Positions 6,646 through 16,059 of a stretch of 64,000 nt of DNA are shown here, piece by piece. The notes under the pieces are model-generated. The model had not been told where the DNA came from. It did not search any database and saw only the letters and a program-made list of their open reading frames with translations. Numbering within the stretch: position 1 is the first letter of the stretch; every line of letters begins with the position of its first letter. Where the stretch lies: assembly GCA_035604595.1 (NCBI GenBank), contig DATNIE010000013.1, forward strand, positions 62,001 through 126,000. The letters are read 5' to 3'. The translations under genes were made by a program, and so were the position numbers. The stretch is from CAIKZZ01 sp035604595. GTDB lineage: Bacteria; Pseudomonadota; Gammaproteobacteria; Steroidobacterales; Steroidobacteraceae.

Positions 6646-9456
6646 CTAAGGCTTCCCCGCCACGATCGCCTGCCAGTTGAGGATCGCATTCCACAGCAGC
6701 CGCTGGTCGCCGCGATTGAGGTCTCGGTGCAGCGGATTGAAGTTGAACGCGACGACGTGTCCTTTGCCGACCGGCATGTCGAGGATCGCCGGGCGCCCGA
6801 TCAGATTCGCCTCGCCCCACGCCTGGCCACTGACGAGGAGCGGCGCGCCGTCGCGGTCGCCCCATTCGAGGACGACGCCGCTCGGATCGATGGGGCCGTC
6901 GAGGCAAGTCGTGCAGTAGGCCGCCCGCAGCCAGCGTCGCGGGACGGCATACAGCGGGTAGTTCTGGCGGAACACGTGCGTGCGGGAGGGGTAGCCGTAG
7001 GCGAGCGGGTGCTCCGGCCGGGCAAAGGACACCCGCAGGTGCGCGCCGGGGGTCCTCGTCGCCGTCGCCTGCGAGGCGGCCGCCGCCTCTGCCCCGCCGC
7101 CGGCGCTGCTGCGCGGCACCCCGCCCGCATCGCGGCGCACGCCGCGGACGATTCCGCCCTCGAGCGCGAGCATCGAGCCGCTACCCAGCGTCACCAAGAG
7201 TCCGCCCTGCTCGACGAACTCCTGAATCCGCGCCACGCCCTCCCAGCCGATGCCCCCGGTGATGTCATCGGAGGCCGCCGGCGTCCCGTGACTCGGGGTT
7301 GTCGGCGTCTTCTTGAACGGCATCGGCCCCCAGGCCTTCGGTATGCCGTGGATCTGCTCGGCGAGCTCCAGATCGACATTGCCGTAGAGCAGCACGTCGT
7401 ACCGGTCGCGGAGCTTGCCCGCGCGGATATCCTCGTCGCGGACATAGACGTAGGGAACATGCCGCTGATCGAACGAGTAGCGGATCCAGCCGATCGAATC
7501 GGTATCCGCCCAGGGCACCCACACGCCGAGGCGCGGTGCGCGGGCGGCGTGGCGCGGGACATCGGGCAGCGAGCCCGTCGCGACAAAGCGAAGGCCTAGC
7601 GCCTTGCCGGTATCGTCGAGCCGGTCGGTGAGCCCCGGGCGGGACGGGAGGATCCAGGAGCCCGCCGGGAAATTCGTGCCGCCTGCGTCGAACGCGCGCT
7701 CTGCAATGTCGAGCTCGGCATTCGCCAGGCGGTAGCGCGCCTCGAGGAGCCCCTCCTGCCCCGTGTCCGCGAGCAGAAACGCAGCGCCGCTGCCGCTCAC
7801 GCCGCCCGGCGGGCGCGGCGCCTCTGCGAGCGGAACGAGCGCCGAGCGGCGCACGGCGGGATCCGACGTCGGGACAACACTCAGGTGGTAGTGGGCGGGG
7901 AGCTCCCAGGAGATGTCGTCGTACGGCTCGCCGGCATCCTTCGGATAGGACTGCGGGCTCAGCAGGTCGACCGCATAGTTTCGGTACGGCTGGTCGAGCC
8001 TGACGACGTAGGTGCCGGACGGGAAGGACCCGTCGGCGAGCACCACCGGCTCCGTCGCGCGGTGCACCTCGATCCGCTGGGCGAGCAATCGCGCGACGAG
8101 CGCGGCGACCCGCGCCGGGTCTCCCTGGTCGTCCGGGATCAGGTACGCATAGGGCGGCCCGTCGAGTCCGGCGCGCCAGGAGTTGTAGCTCTTGCGGTAG
8201 AAGTTGCCGAGAAATTCCTTCGAGTGCGCCGCGACCTCATCGAGCGCCGCGAGCGCGCCGGTCTCGTTGTAGTTGACCGTATCACGCGCTGACCAGAGGA
8301 ACGGCGTGCTCGGCGCCGGAACGAGCCGGTACCACTCGCGCGTGGTCTCATCGGGCGGTGCGGTCCGGAGCATCGTCTCGGCGCTGCCGTTACCAAAGGT
8401 CTCGTAACCCCGGCCGATCGCGTTGTGGTTCATCGCGACCGAATCGGAGTACAGGTGCGAGAACCCGTCACCGAAATACCAGGTCGACACGCCCGGCATG
8501 CCGAGTGCGGTCAGCGCCTCGACCTCGTGGAAGCCGAGCTCCAGGAACTCGGTGTAGGTGATCGGGTCGATGTTCGGGTTGTAGGGCCCGGTCCCGTTCC
8601 AGCTCGTCAGCAGCGCCACCGCCTCGTGCAGGTCGTGGACGATAGTCGGATGCCACTCGTGGAACATCCGGTGCACCGCCTTGGTCGTCTCGTGAGTCTG
8701 CTGGTGCGCATCGCGATTGATGTCGACGTAGGCGTACTTCGACCAGTAGGGCGGCGCCTGCCGCGGGAGACTCGCGTAGTCGGTCTTGCCCTTGAGGAAG
8801 CGGTAGTACCACTCGACCTGCTTGTCGCGGCCGTCGGGGTTCGAGACCGGGTTGATGAGCACGACCAGGTTTTCCCGGATGCGCCGGATCATCGGCTGCT
8901 CGGAGACCGCGAGCCGGTACGCAAGCTCCAGCATCGACTCGGTCGTGCCGGTCTCGTCCGAGTGCGGTCCGGCATTGAAGTAGTAGATCGGGCGGCCGCT
9001 CGCGATCAGCGATTGAGCGGCAGCCGCGTCGGTCCGGCGGGGGTCGGCCAGTGCTGCGGTCGTGGCCTTCAGGCGCGCAAGCCCAGCGATCCCGGCCTCA
9101 TCAGCGATCGCCACCATCACGATGTCGCGCCCTTCCTCCGAGCGCCCGATCGTAAAGTAACGCACGCGCGGCGAGGCTGATGCGAGCGCACGGCAGTACG
9201 CGAAGGCTCTAGCCGAGTCAGCCAGCTCGCCCGGAGCGCCCGGGATCCGGTGCAGGAATGCCCGTGGCGAGGGCACGCGAGTCGACGCAGGCAGGTAGGC
9301 CACCCACGGCGACAGGAACCGCGCCTCGGTCGTCGCGCGCGCAATCTCCTCGATCGAGCCCGCCTCCGCCGTGTCCGGGCCGGTGTCGAGGCCCGCGCCC
9401 TGGCTGGCCGAGCCGACGAGGCCGAGCAGCGCAAGCACAGTTAAGCGGACCTGCAT
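6646..9456 (-). CDS. Secreted M14-family zinc carboxypeptidase-like protein
   Basis: A 936-residue exported metallopeptidase. A signal peptide (LTVLALLGLVGSASQGAG) is followed by an M14 domain with the zinc signature HSDE (His165, Glu168) and the third ligand in DLHEA (His277). Residues of about 380-936 are a long C-terminal region that ends in a Rossmann/GATase-like segment (IQEFVEQGGLLVTLGSG), as in the large M14 proteins of environmental bacteria. The start is ATG 9456, eight bases after GGGGAT; a start 17 codons upstream would place polar residues before the signal peptide. It stands alone and probably digests peptides in the periplasm or outside the cell. The exact specificity is unknown. 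Confidence 0.8.
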   Translation of the reverse strand: MQVRLTVLALLGLVGSASQGAGLDTGPDTAEAGSIEEIARATTEARFLSPWVAYLPASTRVPSPRAFLHRIPGAPGELADSARAFAYCRALASASPRVRYFTIGRSEEGRDIVMVAIADEAGIAGLARLKATTAALADPRRTDAAAAQSLIASGRPIYYFNAGPHSDETGTTESMLELAYRLAVSEQPMIRRIRENLVVLINPVSNPDGRDKQVEWYYRFLKGKTDYASLPRQAPPYWSKYAYVDINRDAHQQTHETTKAVHRMFHEWHPTIVHDLHEAVALLTSWNGTGPYNPNIDPITYTEFLELGFHEVEALTALGMPGVSTWYFGDGFSHLYSDSVAMNHNAIGRGYETFGNGSAETMLRTAPPDETTREWYRLVPAPSTPFLWSARDTVNYNETGALAALDEVAAHSKEFLGNFYRKSYNSWRAGLDGPPYAYLIPDDQGDPARVAALVARLLAQRIEVHRATEPVVLADGSFPSGTYVVRLDQPYRNYAVDLLSPQSYPKDAGEPYDDISWELPAHYHLSVVPTSDPAVRRSALVPLAEAPRPPGGVSGSGAAFLLADTGQEGLLEARYRLANAELDIAERAFDAGGTNFPAGSWILPSRPGLTDRLDDTGKALGLRFVATGSLPDVPRHAARAPRLGVWVPWADTDSIGWIRYSFDQRHVPYVYVRDEDIRAGKLRDRYDVLLYGNVDLELAEQIHGIPKAWGPMPFKKTPTTPSHGTPAASDDITGGIGWEGVARIQEFVEQGGLLVTLGSGSMLALEGGIVRGVRRDAGGVPRSSAGGGAEAAAASQATATRTPGAHLRVSFARPEHPLAYGYPSRTHVFRQNYPLYAVPRRWLRAAYCTTCLDGPIDPSGVVLEWGDRDGAPLLVSGQAWGEANLIGRPAILDMPVGKGHVVAFNFNPLHRDLNRGDQRLLWNAILNWQAIVAGKP

Positions 9457-9592
9457 GTGCCGATATCCCCGCAGCGGCCGTCCCGAGAGCCCGAGTCTAG
9501 CGGGCAACGCGTCCGGGCTGCTCGCCGTCCTTTAGGTGATCGCACGCCGCCCACGCCCGTGGTACCGCGGCGTGCCCGCCGCATGGGTTGGT

Positions 9593-9598
9593 TATACT
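9593..9598 (+). promoter_or_regulatory. -10 element of glgA
   Basis: TATACT lies nine bases before the GTG start of glgA. A transcription start at about 9605 would leave a leader of zero to three bases; no -35 consensus is evident. Confidence 0.45.
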
Positions 9599-9607
9599 GG
9601 AAAAGTT

Positions 9608-11068
9608 GTGCCGTACAGAGTCCTGTTCGTCACCGCCGAGTACGCGCCGCTCGCCAAGACCGGTGGTCTTGCGGACGTATCGACGGCCTTAAGTCGCTAT
9701 CTGCACGCGCGCGGCGACGACGTTCGCGTATTTGTGCCGCTCTACCGGCGGATCGCTGAACAGCGGTTCGACAGAGCGCCGGTCGAGTTCCTGCAGAACC
9801 TGTCGCTGACGCTCGGCGCCGAGGAGTACCGCTACTCGGTCGTCACGGGCCTCGCGCCGGGCTCGGACCTGCCGCTCTATTTCATCGACTGTCCGGCGCT
9901 CTATGACCGGCCGGGCGTGTACACGGCAGACGCGGACGAGCATCGGCGGTTCATCGTGCTGACCCGAGCGGCGCTCGAATGCAGCCAGCGCATGGGGTTT
10001 GCTCCCCACCTACTGCACTGCAATGACTGGCACACGGCGTTCGGGCCGCTGTTCCTGCGCAGCCTGTACGCGTGGGACCGGCTGTTCAGCGCGACGCGCT
10101 CGGTGCTCACGATCCACAACATCGGCTACCAGGGCGTGTTCCCGGCATCCGACGTCGCTGCCCTCGGCCTCGGCGAGGCACGCGGGCTCCTGCACCAGCA
10201 GGACCTGGCGGCCGGGCGGGTCAACTCATTGCTTCACGGCGTCCTGCACGCCGACCTCGTCACGACGGTGAGCCCGACCTATGCCCGCGAGATCTGTACG
10301 CCGGAGTACGGGGCCGGCCTCGACGGGTTCCTGCGCGTGCGCAGCGATGAGGTGGTCGGGATCCTGAACGGCATCGACTACGAGGAGTGGAATCCCAAGG
10401 TCGACAGCTATCTGCCGTACCACTACTCGCGCGACCATATGGCTGGGAAGGTGGCCCTCAAGCGCACGCTCGCCGACCGGCTGCGGCTCGAGACCCGCCC
10501 CGGTACGCTGCTCGTCGGCCTCATCAGCCGCCTGGTCGCGCAGAAGGGCATCGAGCTCTTACCCCCGGTACTGCCGGAGCTGCTCGGCTCCGGCGCCATC
10601 AACCTCGTCGCGCTCGGCAGCGGCGAGCCGGAGCTCGAGGAGGCGCTCACCGCGCTCGAGCGCGCGTTCCCGGGGCGCGTGATGTACCACTGCGGCTACA
10701 GCGACGAGCTCGCGCACTGGATCGAGGCGGGCTCGGACGCATTCGTGATGCCCTCGCGCTACGAGCCCTGCGGCCTCAACCAGATGTACAGCCTGCGCTA
10801 TGGGACGGTACCCGTCGTGCGCCGGACGGGCGGGCTCGCGGACTCGGTCACGCCCTACTCACCGTCGACCGGGACCGGGACGGGGATCGTGTTCGACCAC
10901 TTTGATGCGAGCGCGCTGCGCTGGGCCCTGATCACGACCGTCGCACTGTTCGCGCACAAGCGCCACTGGCAGCGCCTGGTCGCGAACGGCATGGGAGAGG
11001 ATTTCTCGTGGCAGCGCCAGGGCGCACTCTACATCGATCAGTACCGGCGACTGGTGGGGCCGGACTGA
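9608..11068 (+). CDS. glgA: Glycogen synthase (ADP-glucose, GT5)
   Basis: A 486-residue GT5 glucosyltransferase that transfers glucose from ADP-glucose to the growing alpha-1,4-glucan. The ADP-glucose loop KTGGL (Lys17) follows the first strand, and the C-terminal GT-B domain has SRLVAQKG and the donor-site motif PSRYEPCGLNQMYSLRYG. Length matches E. coli GlgA (477 residues). The start is GTG 9608, next to strand one (VPYRVLFVTAEYAP). It heads a two-gene unit with an ATP-grasp gene 25 bp downstream. Its substrate would come from glgC, encoded on the other strand of the same locus. Confidence 0.95.
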   Translation: MPYRVLFVTAEYAPLAKTGGLADVSTALSRYLHARGDDVRVFVPLYRRIAEQRFDRAPVEFLQNLSLTLGAEEYRYSVVTGLAPGSDLPLYFIDCPALYDRPGVYTADADEHRRFIVLTRAALECSQRMGFAPHLLHCNDWHTAFGPLFLRSLYAWDRLFSATRSVLTIHNIGYQGVFPASDVAALGLGEARGLLHQQDLAAGRVNSLLHGVLHADLVTTVSPTYAREICTPEYGAGLDGFLRVRSDEVVGILNGIDYEEWNPKVDSYLPYHYSRDHMAGKVALKRTLADRLRLETRPGTLLVGLISRLVAQKGIELLPPVLPELLGSGAINLVALGSGEPELEEALTALERAFPGRVMYHCGYSDELAHWIEAGSDAFVMPSRYEPCGLNQMYSLRYGTVPVVRRTGGLADSVTPYSPSTGTGTGIVFDHFDASALRWALITTVALFAHKRHWQRLVANGMGEDFSWQRQGALYIDQYRRLVGPD

Positions 11069-11093
11069 CCGCGACGCGGCGAGGACGGCCCTG

Positions 11094-12314
11094 ATGAACG
11101 TGATCCTGATCGAGCCGGCGTTTCCCCACAACCAGCGCGAGTTCGCGCGCGGCCTCGCGGCCGCCGGTGCCCGGGTCATCGGCATCGGCGAACGCCCGCT
11201 GGCGCACCTCGACGAGGAGCTCGCTCGCTGGCTGACCCATTACGAGCAGGTCTCCTCGGTCGTCGACGAGCGTGCGCTGCTCGCGGCCGTGCGCCGGGTT
11301 GAGCAGCATGGCCACATCGACCGTCTCGAGGCGACGATCGAGGCCCACATCCTGGCGGCGGCCGCGGTGCGCGAAGCGGCCGGCATTCCCGGTACGTCCG
11401 TCAGGACCGCCTGGCTCTGCCGCGACAAGCCCGCGATGAAGGAGGCGCTGCGCAGTGCAGGCGTCCCGTGCGCCCGCTCGGCCGGCGCCGAGACGCAAGC
11501 GGCCGCCTGGGAGTTTGCCGCCCGAGTCGGTTACCCGCTGATCGTCAAGCCGCGCGCCGGCGCAGGTGCCGCCGGAACGGCGCGTATCGACACCGCAGCC
11601 GCGCTCGCCGCCGCGCTCACTGCAGCCGGAGTCGGCCGCGGCGGCTCGGTCGCGCTCGAGGAGTTCATCGAAGGCCACGAGGGCTTCATCGACACGATCT
11701 CGATTGAGGGCGAGGTGGCGCACGAGTTCATCTCGCACTACTACCCGGGCGTGCTCGTCGCGATGCGCGAACGCTGGATCTCGCCGCAGATCATCGCAAC
11801 CAACCGGATCGATGCGCCCGGGTACGCCGAGGCGAAGGCCATGACCCGCCGCGTGATCAGGACCCTGGGTATCGGGACGTCGGCGACGCACATGGAATGG
11901 TTCGCGGGACCGAAGGGCCTCAGCTTCTCGGAAATCGGCTGCCGGCCGCCAGGCGTCGGCCAGTGGGACGTGTATGCGGCAGCGAACGAGTTCGACATCT
12001 ACCGCGAGTGGGCGATGGCGATCCTGTACGGCCGTCCGGAGCAGCGTCCGTCGCGGCGATTTGCCTGCGGCATGATCGCATTGAGACCCGACCGCGACGG
12101 ACGGATCTCAGGCTACGACGGTGTCGACGAGGTCCACGCCCGGTTCGGTGAGTGGATCGTCGCCTCCCACCTGCCCTCGGCCGGGACGCCGACGCAGCCG
12201 GTCGAGGCGGGCTACATGGCCAACGCATGGATCCGGATCAGGCACCCGGATTACGATCACCTGCGCTTCATGATGAGCACGATCGGCGAGACGCTCAAGG
12301 TGCGCGCTGATTGA
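11094..12314 (+). CDS. ATP-grasp domain protein in glgA operon
   Basis: A 406-residue ATP-grasp protein with biotin-carboxylase-like architecture: an N-terminal Rossmann-like domain (NVILIEPAFPHNQ), then the ATP-grasp core with GYPLIVKPRAGAGAAGT, ALEEFIEG and the metal-site motif FSEIGCRPPG. It follows glgA by 25 bp and so is probably co-transcribed with it, although glycogen synthesis needs no ATP-grasp step. It is distinct from the ATP-grasp gene at 2134-3381. Its last 20 bases overlap the convergent LEA14-like gene. Substrate unknown; a ligase making a glucan-related or osmolyte-like amide is one possibility. Confidence 0.78.
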   Translation: MNVILIEPAFPHNQREFARGLAAAGARVIGIGERPLAHLDEELARWLTHYEQVSSVVDERALLAAVRRVEQHGHIDRLEATIEAHILAAAAVREAAGIPGTSVRTAWLCRDKPAMKEALRSAGVPCARSAGAETQAAAWEFAARVGYPLIVKPRAGAGAAGTARIDTAAALAAALTAAGVGRGGSVALEEFIEGHEGFIDTISIEGEVAHEFISHYYPGVLVAMRERWISPQIIATNRIDAPGYAEAKAMTRRVIRTLGIGTSATHMEWFAGPKGLSFSEIGCRPPGVGQWDVYAAANEFDIYREWAMAILYGRPEQRPSRRFACGMIALRPDRDGRISGYDGVDEVHARFGEWIVASHLPSAGTPTQPVEAGYMANAWIRIRHPDYDHLRFMMSTIGETLKVRAD

Positions 12315-12768
12315 TCGGCAGGCTGCCGCGCTGATCGAACGGAATCGAGCGCAGGAACGTGAGGTCCGTCGTGACCTTGCCGACGAGCCGGTAGTCGAGC
12401 GGATGGGCGCTGTCCTTGAGCCGCGGCAGAATCTTGAACAGCGTGGTCGCGAGGTTCGTCGTCACGAGCGTATCGAACTCGGCCTCGCCCAGCGGCGGCA
12501 CCGAGAAGGCCTCTGCGCTCGTGCCGGACCCGAAGTTCTCGCCGCCGAGCTCGATCGTGAAACTGAGGCCACGGACCGGAAGCGCCCGGTCGTTCGGGTT
12601 GTGCACCCGGATCCGAACGCGGAACCGCTGCTCCATCAGCTGCGCCTGCTCGACCTCGACGCCGACGACCGACAGCGTCGGGCGCTCAAATGACGGAGCG
12701 AAGAGCGCGCAACCGCTCGCGCCGAGCGTCAGTGCCGCGAACATCGTCAGCGTCGCGCGGCGTGTCAC
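12295..12768 (-). CDS. LEA14-like (WHy domain) lipoprotein
   Basis: A 157-residue exported protein of the LEA-type-2/WHy family. The N-terminus is a lipoprotein-like signal (LTMFAALTLGASGC), with Cys just before the beta-rich WHy domain (RFRVRIRVHNPNDRALPVRG). GTG 12768 is six bases after GGGAG; an ATG two codons upstream abuts the GGGAG and is less likely. It is the last gene of the minus-strand glucan operon, 97 bp after malQ, and converges on the ATP-grasp gene with a 20-base coding overlap. Such proteins are linked to desiccation or envelope stress in other organisms; here this is inference. Confidence 0.72.
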   Translation of the reverse strand: MTRRATLTMFAALTLGASGCALFAPSFERPTLSVVGVEVEQAQLMEQRFRVRIRVHNPNDRALPVRGLSFTIELGGENFGSGTSAEAFSVPPLGEAEFDTLVTTNLATTLFKILPRLKDSAHPLDYRLVGKVTTDLTFLRSIPFDQRGSLPINQRAP

Positions 12769-12865
12769 GCGCATCTCCCGGGACCTTGGCGCCCCCGATC
12801 TTGCCACGTCCGGGCGCGCGCGCGACGCGCATCTGTCGCCCGGTGCGTACATCCGCTGACCCGCC

Positions 12866-14326
12866 TCACGCACGCCCGTACAGCCGGTTCCAGCGCAGGC
12901 AGCGCGCAGTGAGACCCTCCGGCACGTCCGGCCAGGCGAACTTCCATGCCCAGTTATCGGCGGTCGTGCCGGGCGTGTTCATCCGTGCCCAGCGGCCGAG
13001 CTCCAGCAGGTCCTGCATGGGCACGACGGCGAGGCCCGCGACCGAGGCGAGCACCGTGCGAGTGAGCGCGCGCACGACGTCGGCCGGCGGGGCTCCCACG
13101 TAGTCGGCGACGAGTTCTCCCACGCGCAGCTCGAGGCCCGCGTACCAGCCGGCCGTCGTGTCGTTGTCATGCGTGCCGGTGTAGGCGATAGAGCGCGGCG
13201 CCCAGTTGTGTGGCAGGTGCAGGTTGGTCGGATCACCATCAAACCCGAACTGGGCAACGCGCATGCCAGGGAGCCCGAACCGGTCGCGCAACCACTCGAC
13301 CGCGGGCGTGATGACGCCGAGGTCCTCGGCGATGAGCTCGCGGCCACCGAACACCTCGCGCGTGCGCGCAAGTAGCCGGGCGCCCGGCGCACGGCGCCAT
13401 TCGCCCGCGGCGGCGGTCGGCGCGCCGGCCGGAATCGCCCAGTACGACTCGAGACCGCGGAAGTGATCGATCCGGACCAGATCAAACAACTCGAACTGGC
13501 CGCGCAGCCGCTCGATCCACCACGCGAAGCCCGTGCGCTCATGCTCCTCCCAGCGATACAGCGGGTTACCCCACAGCTGGCCGTCCTTGGCGAAGTAATC
13601 CGGCGGGACGCCGGCGACCGCGGTCGGCCGTCCTGCCGCGTCGAGCTGGAACAGCTCGGGGTGGGCCCATACCTCGACGCTGTCGGGCGCCGGATAAATC
13701 GGGATGTCACCGAACAGGTGCACGCCTCTGGCGGCGGCGTAATCCTTGAGCGCACCGTACTGAGTGCGGAAGAAGTACTGTCCCGCCTCGGCCTCGGCGA
13801 TCGCCTCGGCGAGCCGGGCCCGCGCCGCCGCGAGCGCGACGGGATGCCGCTGCCGCAGGTCCTCGGGCCACTGCCACCACGGACGGCCGCGCTGCTCGGT
13901 CTGGATGGCCGTGAACAGCGCGTAGTCGGCAAGCCACTCTCCCTCGCGCGCGACGAAGGCCTCGAGCGTCTCGGATGCTTCGCCACCCCGCGCGCGGAGC
14001 CGGCGCCCGGCGAGCCTGATCAGCGCGTGCTGCGCGCGGCCGGCAAGCTCCTCGCTGCCAATGAGGCCCGCCTGCGCGAGTGCAGCGAGATCCACGAGCC
14101 CGGGATCCCCGGCGTGGCTGGAGCACCCGAAGTACGGCGAGCAGCCGGCGGCGACGGGCCCAAGTGGCAGCAGCTGCCAGATGGAGAATCCCCCCGCCAC
14201 CAGCCAGTCGACGAAGCTGCGCGCCGCCTGCCCGAGCGCACCATGGACCGCATCGGGGAGCGAGGTTGCATGCAGCAGCACGCCGGCCCGGCGCCGGTCG
14301 AGCACCTGCAACGCCGGCGCACTCAT
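12866..14326 (-). CDS. malQ: 4-alpha-glucanotransferase (GH77)
   Basis: A 486-residue GH77 amylomaltase that disproportionates alpha-1,4-glucans. The catalytic aspartate region VRIDHFRGLESYWAIPAG, the acid/base region IAEDLGVITP and the THDNDTTAGWY motif are all intact. It is the short form without the N-terminal extension of E. coli MalQ (694 residues). Its ATG overlaps the stop of the GH57-like gene by four bases. With GlgP it would recycle short malto-oligosaccharides released during glycogen turnover. Confidence 0.93.
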   Translation of the reverse strand: MSAPALQVLDRRRAGVLLHATSLPDAVHGALGQAARSFVDWLVAGGFSIWQLLPLGPVAAGCSPYFGCSSHAGDPGLVDLAALAQAGLIGSEELAGRAQHALIRLAGRRLRARGGEASETLEAFVAREGEWLADYALFTAIQTEQRGRPWWQWPEDLRQRHPVALAAARARLAEAIAEAEAGQYFFRTQYGALKDYAAARGVHLFGDIPIYPAPDSVEVWAHPELFQLDAAGRPTAVAGVPPDYFAKDGQLWGNPLYRWEEHERTGFAWWIERLRGQFELFDLVRIDHFRGLESYWAIPAGAPTAAAGEWRRAPGARLLARTREVFGGRELIAEDLGVITPAVEWLRDRFGLPGMRVAQFGFDGDPTNLHLPHNWAPRSIAYTGTHDNDTTAGWYAGLELRVGELVADYVGAPPADVVRALTRTVLASVAGLAVVPMQDLLELGRWARMNTPGTTADNWAWKFAWPDVPEGLTARCLRWNRLYGRA

Positions 14327-16059
14327 CCGCGGCGCGCGAGCGACGCCGGGCCCACCATGCGCGCGGCGATCGTGAGCCCGAGGTCCGACGGCGCCGCCTC
14401 GCCAAGGAGTGCATACAGGTTGCCGAGGTGGCGGCGATAGAGCGCATCGACGCTCGCGACGCTGTCCTCGTCATGGCCGGCGTCGACCCACGTCGCCCAG
14501 TCGGAACCTTCGAGAACGCCGAGCTGGTATTCCGCCGCGAGCTGGCGCCCCTCCTCGAGGTTGCCTTCGACCACGACCTGGTCGAACACGCGCTTCGCCT
14601 CGCACAGCAGCTCCCAGACGCGGTCTTTGGCGGTCGACCCGATCCACTCCCGGAACCTCTCGCGCCGCGCGCTGCCGGCGGCGAGTCCGACTAGGGCGAG
14701 GCGCCCGGGGATCGCTGCGAGCGCTGCCGAGAACGTCGTGAGCTCAACCAGAGGATGGTCGGCGAGCCTTCGGCACAAGGTCGAGAGACACAAGGGGCGG
14801 TCGTCGCTGGCCTCGGCCCACGGCTGCTCGGCGCCGACGACGATGCTGACGATCCGGGCGGGGTCACCCGCGTAGCCCCGGGCGAGATCCTCGAGCCGTG
14901 CAACGACACCCTCCGCGACCGCTGCGCCGGCTCCGGCCGCGGGCACAGTGGTCAGGAGCGCGGCCAGGGTCTCGTCGCCGAAGAAGCAGCCGAGCCGGTT
15001 CCCGGCGATTCCCCACGGGCGGTGCGCCGGGGACGGATCGAGCACAGCAGTCACGGGCTCGAGAGTGGAGCGCAGCGCGTCCGCGCCGCTCGCGCACCAG
15101 GAGAAGCCGAAGGTCTCGAGCAGCGCCGCGGTGCCCATGTCGAGCGCGCCGTTCGCCGGCCAGCAGCCACTCGGACGCACGCCAAAAGTCCGCGTAAATG
15201 CCTGAACGGCGCGCGCGAGGTGCCAGCGGGCGCGGCCACTTCCGCCGGGATAGGTGGCCTGCTCCGGCAGCACTGCGCCGGGATCAGACGGGCACGGTGC
15301 GCCGACATCCAGTAGCAGCGGCACCACCGGGTGACCCCAGGGCGAGACCGCGAGCTCGATCTGCCCGTTGCCCAGCAACCGCCTGAATCGCGGCACGAGG
15401 CCACCAAGCGCGTCGTAGATGGCCTCGACGAGCGTGCGCCGGTTGAAAGCGGTGAAGCCACCGGCCCGCGTGGTGAGCCCCGCAATTCGCGAATCGCCCC
15501 GACGCAGAGACTCACCGCACGACAGCAGGTGGCACCAGACCACCAGGTCCTCGAGGTCTCCCGCATCGAATTCGTCAGTCGGGCCGGCGGGCCGGACGCC
15601 TGAGGAGATCCCGGCGCACCATCGGCGCGCGCGCTTCAGGAGCGCGCGGAACGGCCGGGAGGCGGCGCCGGCCCGCTCGGGGCTCGCCGCGAGACACATA
15701 CGCACGAGGAACGCCCAGTCCGCCGGATCCGACGGAACCCCGTCGGCAAGCGCTGCGAGCAGCCGGTCGGGGATCGTCCGGCCCGTGCTGAGCCATCCGG
15801 CGAGCGCTGCAACGTAGGCGTCGAGCTGCTCGAGCAAGAGCGGTGAGACACTGACGACCGCGGTCGCGCCGGGCACCATCTCGAAGTGGTGGGCCAGCTC
15901 GCCGTAGTCCCGCAGGGCATATAGGTACACCCACGGCAGGACGAACTCCCCGCTCGCCAGGTCCCGGTAGCACGGCTGGTGCAGATGCCAGCACAGCACG
16001 ACCCGGAGCCGGCCGGTCTCGCGGGCCGCGACGCCGGGATCCGCGGTGCGCGCGGTCAA
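14323..16059 (-). CDS. GH57-family-like protein with degenerate active site
   Basis: A 578-residue relative of the GH57 alpha-amylase/mannosidase family (COG1449). The N-terminal signature is kept (LCWHLHQPCYRDLASGEF), as are the scaffold segments GNGQIELAVSPWGHP and DHPLVELTTFS. From memory of the family, the nucleophile region normally reads WPSEG; here it is CWPANG, with Asn303 (codon 15151-15153) in place of Glu. The FFRD segment is FFGD, and the DGENAWE motif near the C-terminal end is replaced by GAEQPWA. The likely start is TTG 16059, overlapping the glgC stop (TTGA). It probably lacks hydrolase activity and may bind glucan or regulate partners; that role is inference. Confidence 0.72.
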   Translation of the reverse strand: MTARTADPGVAARETGRLRVVLCWHLHQPCYRDLASGEFVLPWVYLYALRDYGELAHHFEMVPGATAVVSVSPLLLEQLDAYVAALAGWLSTGRTIPDRLLAALADGVPSDPADWAFLVRMCLAASPERAGAASRPFRALLKRARRWCAGISSGVRPAGPTDEFDAGDLEDLVVWCHLLSCGESLRRGDSRIAGLTTRAGGFTAFNRRTLVEAIYDALGGLVPRFRRLLGNGQIELAVSPWGHPVVPLLLDVGAPCPSDPGAVLPEQATYPGGSGRARWHLARAVQAFTRTFGVRPSGCWPANGALDMGTAALLETFGFSWCASGADALRSTLEPVTAVLDPSPAHRPWGIAGNRLGCFFGDETLAALLTTVPAAGAGAAVAEGVVARLEDLARGYAGDPARIVSIVVGAEQPWAEASDDRPLCLSTLCRRLADHPLVELTTFSAALAAIPGRLALVGLAAGSARRERFREWIGSTAKDRVWELLCEAKRVFDQVVVEGNLEEGRQLAAEYQLGVLEGSDWATWVDAGHDEDSVASVDALYRRHLGNLYALLGEAAPSDLGLTIAARMVGPASLARRG

